Assembly: GCA_022701925.1 (NCBI GenBank)
Contig: JAKONM010000153.1
Location: 1 to 10,795, forward strand
Direction of reading: 5' to 3'
Length of the DNA stretch: 10,795 nucleotides
Source: Microbacteriaceae bacterium
Lineage (GTDB): Bacteria > Actinomycetota > Actinomycetes > Actinomycetales > Microbacteriaceae
The translations under genes and the position numbers were made by a program. The notes below the pieces were generated by a model. It saw only the letters and a list, made by a program, of their open reading frames with translations. It did not search any database and was not told where the DNA came from. Shown piece by piece: positions 6,326-10,795 of the stretch (positions are counted from its first letter, which is position 1; every line of letters begins with the position of its first letter).

Positions 6326-6973
6326 TCAGCCGCCGGCGAGGGCGCGGAGGCGCTGCACGGCCGCATCGGGGTCGTCCTGCCCGAAGACCGCGGAGCCCGC
6401 GACGAAGGTGTCGGCGCCGGCCGCCGCGGCGTCCGCGATCGTCTCGGGGCCGAGCCCCCCGTCGACCTGCAGCCAGACGTCGCGATCGCCGATCGCGCGG
6501 CGCACGCGCGCGATGCGCTCGAGCGACGACGGCAGGAAGGCCTGGCCGCCGAAGCCCGGCTCCACCGTCATCACGAGCACCTGGTCGAACTCGTCGAGCA
6601 GGGGCAGCAGGCCGTCCAGGTCGGTGGCGGGCTTCACGGCGACGCCGGCCCGAGCCCCGGCGGCGCGGATCGCGCGGGCCGTGGCGATCGGCGAGGCGGC
6701 CGCCTCGGCGTGGAACGTGACGACCTGCGCGCCCGCCTCGGCGTAGCCGCGCGCCCAGCGGTCCGGGTCCTCGATCATCAGGTGCACGTCGAGCGGCAGC
6801 GCGCTCGTGTCGGCCAGCCGCTGCACCATGGGGAGCCCGAAGGTGAGGTTCGGTACGAAGTGCCCGTCCATCACGTCGCAGTGCACCAGGTCGGCGGACG
6901 GGATCCGGGCGATGTCCGCCGCGAAGGCCGTGAAGTCGGCGGACAGGATGCTCGGCTCGATGCGCACCACCAC
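6326..6973 (-). CDS. rpe: Ribulose-phosphate 3-epimerase
   Basis: Rpe interconverts ribulose 5-phosphate and xylulose 5-phosphate in the pentose phosphate pathway. The 215-aa protein is a full (beta/alpha)8 barrel. The N-terminal signature PSILSADF is at 7-14. The metal ligands and catalytic aspartates appear as His31 and Asp33 (VHCDVMDGHFVPN), His63 (DVHLMI) and Asp170 (QVDGG), and MTVEPGFGGQ (134-143) is the typical phosphate-side loop. Three GTG codons in a row (6973, 6970, 6967) make the exact start uncertain by two residues; the first keeps a TAGGG sequence at seven bases' distance. Rpe heads the his-trp run, a reasonable position because the pathway supplies ribose phosphate for PRPP, which HisG and the trp pathway consume. 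It could also be an independent unit, since 99 bases and an inverted repeat separate it from hisE. Confidence 0.96.
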   Translation of the reverse strand: MVVRIEPSILSADFTAFAADIARIPSADLVHCDVMDGHFVPNLTFGLPMVQRLADTSALPLDVHLMIEDPDRWARGYAEAGAQVVTFHAEAAASPIATARAIRAAGARAGVAVKPATDLDGLLPLLDEFDQVLVMTVEPGFGGQAFLPSSLERIARVRRAIGDRDVWLQVDGGLGPETIADAAAAGADTFVAGSAVFGQDDPDAAVQRLRALAGG

Positions 6974-6979
6974 GCCACG

Positions 6980-6985
6980 ACCCTA
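6980..6985 (-). promoter_or_regulatory. Possible -10 box of a leaderless promoter before rpe
   Basis: TAGGGT on the minus strand fits TANNNT and stops six bases before the first GTG of rpe, the spacing expected of a leaderless transcript. The same bases could instead act as a weak ribosome binding site (TAGGG) if transcription begins further upstream, so the two readings compete. No -35 element is recognisable. Confidence 0.3.
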
Positions 6986-7027
6986 TTGGGGCGGGCTCGG
7001 AGCATCCGACCCCGTCGTCGGGGGCGA

Positions 7028-7090
7028 GGGCGTCCGTCGTCCGGGAATCCCCGCGCCTGCGCGGCGGGGACGCCCGGACGACCGACGCCC
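7028..7090. terminator. Long GC-rich hairpin after the amidase gene, terminator-like without a U-run
   Basis: Arms of 27 bases at 7028-7054 and 7064-7090 pair at 24 positions around a 9-base loop, with one single mismatch and one two-base mismatch (AA against CG). The stem starts three bases past the acetamidase stop codon, where a terminator would sit. Neither strand has a T-run after the stem, so if it ends transcription it does so as an actinobacterial U-less hairpin, by pausing with Rho, or by protecting the mRNA 3' end. A second small hairpin (CCCCG 7010-7014 with CGGGG 7019-7023) lies next to it on the rpe side. The mismatched palindrome could also be a dispersed repeat element. Confidence 0.6.
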
Positions 7091-7093
7091 GGG

Positions 7094-8020
7094 TCAGTGC
7101 AGCAGGGACTTCGCGATCGAGTGCAGGGTGACGGCGCCGACCGCGGCGAACGGGTGCAGCGGGTCGGGATCGGACGACCCCGTGGGGCCGCCCAGCCGCG
7201 AGTGCCCGGCCGCGGAGAGCAGCGCGTAGGCGTCCGCACGGGTGAAGCCGTGCTCGTCCACCAGGAAGGCGAAGAGGTCCTCGTACCCGCGCCGGATGCT
7301 CTCCTGCACCGGGTCGCCGAGCCCGACGAAGATCCACTCGTCCTCGGTCTCGATGCGGGGCGCGCGCAGCCGGAGGCCGGGCACGACGTCGACCGAGACC
7401 ACGGCGACGCCCTCGGCCTCGATCGCGACGAAGGACGACTCCCCCTCCGCCATGATCGCGTGCACGTCGCCGACGGACAGCAGGGCGCCCTCCACCTGGA
7501 CCGGCAGGTAGACGACCGAGCCGGGCCGGGCCTCGGTGACGTCCATGTTCCCGCCGTGCGGGTGCGCGGGCATGATCGTCGAGCTCGCCCCCGCGGCCGG
7601 AGCCGTGCCGATGCAGCCGATCATCGGACGGGGCGCCAGCACGTGGCGGTCGGTGACGTGCACGCCCGCCTCGTCGATGGGGACGCGGCGGGTGAACACC
7701 TCGTCGCCCATCGGGCCGGCCAGGGCCCCGGTGCCCGGCAGGCTGACGGACCAGCCGCGGTCCTTCAGCCGGATCTCGTGGATCACGACCTTCAGCGCGT
7801 CGCCCGGGTGCGCGCCCTCGACGAACACGGGCCCCGTCACCGGGTTGATCGGCGCCCGCAGCCCGGCGAGGTCGTGCGTCTCGTGCAGCTCGGCGTAGAC
7901 CGCCTCGTCGGTCTCGAAGGCGATGGTGTCGCCGTCGCCCGCGCGGACGCGGAGCACCGGCTCCGCGTCCGCGGCGAACCCGGGGCGGCCGAGCGCCTTG
8001 GACAGGAAGTGCTCGGTCAC
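7094..8020 (-). CDS. Acetamidase/formamidase family protein
   Basis: This family hydrolyses short amides such as formamide and acetamide to the acid and ammonia, using a metal site rather than a Ser-Lys triad. Family marks in this 308-aa protein are INPVTGPVFVEGAHPGDAL (58-76), the metal-site segment HPHGGNMD (153-160) and GALLSVGDVHAIMAEGE (178-194, with His187). The length fits the shorter acetamidase-like members rather than the ~400-aa FmdA of formamide users. The C-terminal part differs from the classical enzymes, so the natural amide may be different. The GTG at 8020 overlaps the permease stop as GTGA, and GGAGGA nine bases upstream serves as ribosome binding site. As the last gene of a hydrolase-permease-amidase set under a divergent GntR regulator, it probably releases ammonia from an imported amide. 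The family is secure; the substrate is unknown. Confidence 0.9.
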   Translation of the reverse strand: MTEHFLSKALGRPGFAADAEPVLRVRAGDGDTIAFETDEAVYAELHETHDLAGLRAPINPVTGPVFVEGAHPGDALKVVIHEIRLKDRGWSVSLPGTGALAGPMGDEVFTRRVPIDEAGVHVTDRHVLAPRPMIGCIGTAPAAGASSTIMPAHPHGGNMDVTEARPGSVVYLPVQVEGALLSVGDVHAIMAEGESSFVAIEAEGVAVVSVDVVPGLRLRAPRIETEDEWIFVGLGDPVQESIRRGYEDLFAFLVDEHGFTRADAYALLSAAGHSRLGGPTGSSDPDPLHPFAAVGAVTLHSIAKSLLH

Positions 8021-9417
8021 CGGACGCGGTCCTCCACCGGCACGTCCTCGCGGATCGTGAGCTCCGGCTTCCGGCCCCGGGCCACGTTGATGCCGAACAC
8101 GATCGCGCCGATCGCCAGCCAGACCAGGCCGCCGATCTTCGCGGCCGCGTCGGCGTTCAGCAGCACGTAGCCGATGATCAGGAGGCCGAGCACCGGGACG
8201 ACGCCGTGCAGCAGCCAGTTCCGCGACCTCTTCTTCACGATGTAGTACCAGAACACCGAGATGTGCAGCAGGCAGAAGCCGAACAGCGCGCCGAAGTTCA
8301 CGAGCGACGAGATCAGCGCGATCTGGCCGACGAAGAAGAGCACGAGCACCAGGGTCAGCGCCGACACGACCAGGATCGCCAGCTGCGGCACCTGCCGGGA
8401 GCTGATCCTCGACAGGAACGCCGGCAGCTGCCGGTCGCGGCTCATCGAGTAGAGCAGCCGGGAGGTGGCCGCCTGCGCCGCCATCGCGTTCGCGATGCCG
8501 ACCGCCAGCACGTTGACGGCGAAGAAGGCCGTCATCCAGCCGCTGCCCGCGGCCTGACCGACCAGGTCGAAGAAGGCGTTGCCGGCCTCGCCCTCGGGGA
8601 ACGCGTCGCGCCCTCCGGCGAGCAAGCTGGCGAGCCAGGTCTGCACGACGAACAGGGTGGCGACGATGAACAGGGCGATGATCATCGCCCGGCCCGCCGC
8701 GTTCTTCCGACCGGTCGACTCCTCCGCCAGCGTCGAGATGCCGTCGAAGCCGAGGAACGACAGCACGGCGATGGACAGGGCGGCGGCGATCAGCGGGCCG
8801 CTGACCTCGGACGGCGTCCAGATCGGGTCGGTGCTCCACTCCGCCCCGGGGATCGTGCCGCCGTTGATCGCGGTCGCGGCGATGATCACGAAGACCACGA
8901 CGAAGACCAGCTCGATCGCGAGGAAGATCCGGTTCGCCAGCTTCAGCGAGGAGATGCCGAGCAGGTTGACGACGGTGTTGATCGCGACGAACACCAGCGC
9001 CCACACCCAGCGCGCCGAGCCGGGGAAGATGCCGACCATGCTCTCCGCCGCGAAGACGTAGAGCAGCGTCGGGATCAGCAGGTAGTCGAGCAGGATCGCC
9101 CAGCCGGCGAAGAAGCCGACCGTCGGGTGGATGCCGCGGCCCACGTAGGAGAACACGCTGCCGGCGAGCGGGAACGACTTCGCCATCTGCGCGTAGGCCA
9201 GCGCGGTGAAGATCATCGCGACGAGGCCGATCAGGTAGACGAGCGGCACCATGCCGGCGGCGCTGTTGTAGACCGTGCCGAAGATCGCCCAGGGGGCGAT
9301 CGGCACCATGAAGATCAGGCCGTAGATCAGCAGGTCGACGGTCGAGACCGACCGCTTCAGCTCCTGCTTGTAGCCGAACGACTCGAGGGTGCGCTGGTTC
9401 TCAGCGGTGGCGGACAT
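8017..9417 (-). CDS. APC-family amino acid/amine permease
   Basis: This is a 466-aa secondary transporter of the amino acid-polyamine-organocation superfamily with about 12 hydrophobic helices. The first begins near residue 28 after a polar N-terminus. Superfamily hallmarks are the glycine-rich stretch from AGSVFSY (85-91) through GRGIHPTVGFFAGW (93-106) and the helix 6 segment GFDGISTLAEE (223-233), part of the substrate site. The general look (FGYKQELKRS start, AGW..LLDY, GFD.ISTLAEE) resembles bacterial putrescine and amino acid importers of the PuuP type, but the substrate cannot be fixed from sequence. The ATG at 9417 has a good ribosome binding site (AAGGAA, seven bases away). It follows the hydrolase after 33 bases and overlaps the amidase by four. 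The likely job is to bring in the compound that the two hydrolases process. Confidence 0.94.
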   Translation of the reverse strand: MSATAENQRTLESFGYKQELKRSVSTVDLLIYGLIFMVPIAPWAIFGTVYNSAAGMVPLVYLIGLVAMIFTALAYAQMAKSFPLAGSVFSYVGRGIHPTVGFFAGWAILLDYLLIPTLLYVFAAESMVGIFPGSARWVWALVFVAINTVVNLLGISSLKLANRIFLAIELVFVVVFVIIAATAINGGTIPGAEWSTDPIWTPSEVSGPLIAAALSIAVLSFLGFDGISTLAEESTGRKNAAGRAMIIALFIVATLFVVQTWLASLLAGGRDAFPEGEAGNAFFDLVGQAAGSGWMTAFFAVNVLAVGIANAMAAQAATSRLLYSMSRDRQLPAFLSRISSRQVPQLAILVVSALTLVLVLFFVGQIALISSLVNFGALFGFCLLHISVFWYYIVKKRSRNWLLHGVVPVLGLLIIGYVLLNADAAAKIGGLVWLAIGAIVFGINVARGRKPELTIREDVPVEDRVR

Positions 9418-9450
9418 GGGCGGGTTCCTTCTGCACGGAGGGGCGGGGGC

Positions 9451-10395
9451 TCAGGAGGGGCTGGGCACGGCGACGTCCGGGTCGGCGGGCGCCCCGGTGC
9501 CGTCGTGCTCGGCCAGGAAGACGGCGACGCGGGCGCGGAACGCCTCCGGCTGCTCGAGGTGCGAGCAGTGGCTGGCGCCGGGGAACACGTGGCTCACGAC
9601 GTCGGGGATGCGCTCGACGAACGGCGCCCAGGTCTCGGGCGTCGCCTCGTCGAACTCGCCCGCGACGACCAGGGTCGGCGCGGCGACCGCGTCGAGGCGG
9701 TCGATCACGGTCCAGTCGCGCATCGTGCCCGTCACGAAGAACTCGTTGACGCCGTTCATCGTGTGGTAGACGGTGGGCTCCGCCTCCATCTGCGCCTCGC
9801 TGTCGACGAAGTCCTGCGGCATGGGGACGACGCGGCACACGTGGCGCTCGTAGAAGACGCGGTTGGCGTCGAGGTACTCGGGGTCGTCGACGGTGCCGTC
9901 GGCCTCGTGGCGGTCCAGCGCCTGCTGCACGTCGGCGGGCAGCTGCGCCCGCAGCGCGTTCGCGCCCTGCACCCAGAGCTCCATCGACGCCGGCGAGTTG
10001 CAGATCGCGAGCGAGGCGAGCCCCTCCGGCCGCGTGACGGCGATCTCGGCGCCGAGCATGCCTCCCCACGACTGGCCGAGCACGTGGTAGCGGTCGAACC
10101 CGAGCGCCGCCACCACGGTGCGGAACTCGTCGACGAACAGGTCGGGGGTCCAGAAGTCCTCCGGCGCGTCCGGCCGGTGGCTGCTGCGGCCGCAGCCGAC
10201 CTGGTCGTAGAGCACGACGGTGCGGCCGGTCTCGTCCGCGAGCGCGGTCAGGCTGCGCAGGTAGTCGTGCGCCATCCCCGGACCGCCGTGCAGGACGACG
10301 AGCGGGAGGGCGCCGTCCCGGGGCGTCGCGGGGGTCGTCACCTGCACCCAGGTGGTCAGGTCGCGGAAGGGCACGTCGAAGGTCGTGGTCGGCAC
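9451..10395 (-). CDS. Proline iminopeptidase-type alpha/beta hydrolase
   Basis: This alpha/beta-hydrolase of the prolyl aminopeptidase group (TIGR01250-like) has 314 aa. The oxyanion motif HGGPG is at 36-40, the nucleophile Ser109 in GQSWGG, the acid Asp249 in AGEFDEATPE and the histidine His276 in GASHCSHLE. The segment MNGVNEFFVTG (213-223) in the cap region is characteristic of the group. Members release N-terminal proline from peptides, but close relatives act as L-amino acid amidases; the amidase gene two places downstream makes the second option attractive. No signal peptide is present, so it acts in the cytoplasm. I chose the GTG at 10395 because PTTTFDVPFRDLTTW matches the usual N-terminus. 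A GTG at 10404 (317 aa) and an ATG at 10437 (328 aa) are in frame and cannot be excluded. It is the first gene of the set and divergent from the GntR regulator. Confidence 0.9.
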   Translation of the reverse strand: MPTTTFDVPFRDLTTWVQVTTPATPRDGALPLVVLHGGPGMAHDYLRSLTALADETGRTVVLYDQVGCGRSSHRPDAPEDFWTPDLFVDEFRTVVAALGFDRYHVLGQSWGGMLGAEIAVTRPEGLASLAICNSPASMELWVQGANALRAQLPADVQQALDRHEADGTVDDPEYLDANRVFYERHVCRVVPMPQDFVDSEAQMEAEPTVYHTMNGVNEFFVTGTMRDWTVIDRLDAVAAPTLVVAGEFDEATPETWAPFVERIPDVVSHVFPGASHCSHLEQPEAFRARVAVFLAEHDGTGAPADPDVAVPSPS

Positions 10396-10476
10396 GACGC
10401 ACACTCTGGCGCGGCAAAGGTCCCCGCGGAAGACCATTGCGGGCGAATTAACGTGGTCGAAACGGGAGGGGACCCC
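10396..10476. promoter_or_regulatory. Divergent promoter region with GACCA-N17-TGGTC inverted repeat
   Basis: The spacer between the hydrolase and the regulator must hold both promoters. It contains a small AT-richer core. GACCA (10432-10436) and TGGTC (10454-10458) are inverted repeats 22 bases apart centre to centre, about two helical turns, and could be an operator for the GntR protein. TAACGT (10449-10454, plus strand) fits the TANNNT -10 pattern for the regulator. GGGAGG (10464-10469) is its ribosome binding site, seven bases before the ATG. The repeat does not match the short TGGTNNNACCA operator of FadR. The arms are only five bases, so chance is possible. Confidence 0.4.
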
Positions 10477-10795
10477 ATGACGGGAGCGAGGGCCGCGGCC
10501 GGGGCGACGGCCTCGCCGCCGGGCCGCCAGCGCGCCGACGACGTCACCGACCGGCTGGTGACCGCCATCGCCGTGGGCGAGTACCTGCCGGGCGCCCGGC
10601 TGCCCTCGGAGCGGGACCTCGCGTCCTCCCTCGGGGTCGGCCGGATGACCGTGCGGGCCGCGATCGGGCGCCTGGTCGACCGCGGACTGCTGGAGACCCA
10701 GCGCGGCAGGACCGGCGGGTCGTTCGTGGTCGAGCAGTGGACGGCCACCTCGGCCGCGGCGGTGCACCGCACGCTGGAGGACCGGTGGGACGACC
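10477..10795 (+). CDS. GntR-family transcriptional regulator, N-terminal part (runs off right edge)
   Basis: The 106 codons present contain the winged helix-turn-helix of a GntR regulator, from about residue 17 to 86. The signature is clear: GEYLPGARLPSERDLASSLG (34-53), VGRMTVRAAIGRLVDRGLLE (54-73) and the wing QRGRTGGSFV (75-84). The ligand-binding domain that would place it in the FadR, HutC or another subgroup starts near the edge and is not visible; the start of the region after the wing (HRTLEDRW) would suit an all-helical FadR-type domain, which is weak evidence. The ATG at 10477 has a strong ribosome binding site, and the Ala/Gly-rich first 16 residues are a flexible lead-in. Divergent orientation next to the hydrolase-permease-amidase set suggests it is the local repressor, responding to the transported compound or its product. 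Confidence 0.93.
   Translation, partial: MTGARAAAGATASPPGRQRADDVTDRLVTAIAVGEYLPGARLPSERDLASSLGVGRMTVRAAIGRLVDRGLLETQRGRTGGSFVVEQWTATSAAAVHRTLEDRWDD

Noticed and set aside
5051..8170. A very long plus-strand open frame (1039 codons) opposite hisG, hisE, rpe and the amidase
   Set aside because: Its translation is low-complexity, rich in Arg, Gly, His and Asp, crosses several real genes and their spacers, and has no recognisable domain. Long antisense frames are expected in DNA this GC-rich.
8021..9004. Upstream extension of the amidase frame into the permease gene
   Set aside because: The extension is Arg-rich and lies in the wrong frame of a well-supported permease; the GTG at 8020 has a ribosome binding site and a typical junction.
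1..10795. CRISPR arrays, insertion sequences, tRNA/rRNA genes or phage genes
   Set aside because: No regularly spaced repeats, transposase motifs, cloverleaf-like genes or att-type duplications were seen; base composition is uniform throughout.

Overview
The window is very GC-rich, with heavy use of G/C at third codon positions and many GTG starts. It looks like a chromosomal segment of an actinobacterium. The gene order (rpe, hisE, hisG, hisF, hisI, trpE, Trp-associated membrane protein, HGxxPAAW protein, trpC, trpB), the actinobacterial form of HisE and the HGxxPAAW protein point to the Microbacteriaceae or a close relative. The family assignment is inference from gene order and protein character, not from a search.

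Layout: everything from position 1 to about 10.4 kb is on the minus strand, so transcription runs from high to low coordinates. At the far right, a GntR-family regulator (10477 to beyond the edge) is on the plus strand and diverges from a three-gene set: a proline-iminopeptidase-type alpha/beta hydrolase (10395-9451), an APC-family amino acid/amine permease (9417-8017) and an acetamidase/formamidase-family enzyme (8020-7094). A long GC-rich hairpin (7028-7090) lies 3 bases beyond the amidase stop and separates this set from the next block. That block is a biosynthetic run: rpe (6973-6326), hisE (6226-5963), hisG (5875-5036), hisF (5036-4278), hisI (4248-3883), trpE (3886-2336), the Trp-associated membrane protein (2339-1749), the HGxxPAAW membrane protein (1738-1511), trpC (about 1514-708) and the first 237 codons of trpB (711-1, cut by the left edge).

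How the genes work together: HisG, HisE and HisI carry out the first three steps of histidine synthesis, and HisF is the cyclase half of imidazole-glycerol-phosphate synthase. TrpE, TrpC and TrpB act in tryptophan synthesis. Both pathways consume PRPP, and Rpe belongs to the pentose phosphate pathway that supplies it. From hisG to trpB the genes overlap or nearly touch, so they are probably co-transcribed and translationally coupled. No attenuator or T-box can fit in front of trpE, because its start lies inside hisI. trpD, trpG, trpF, hisA and hisH are not in the window; absence of trpF fits the actinobacterial PriA enzyme, which serves as both HisA and TrpF.

The right-hand set looks like a small inducible uptake and hydrolysis unit. 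A divergent GntR regulator would control a transporter and two hydrolases from families that cleave amides or N-terminal amino acids. The substrate cannot be read from sequence. There is no CRISPR array, insertion sequence, tRNA or rRNA that I can see. The least ordinary details are a trpC without a canonical start codon, a 15-codon leader frame overlapping the hisG start, TANNNT boxes placed as for leaderless promoters before rpe and hisE, and the two inverted repeats in the spacers.
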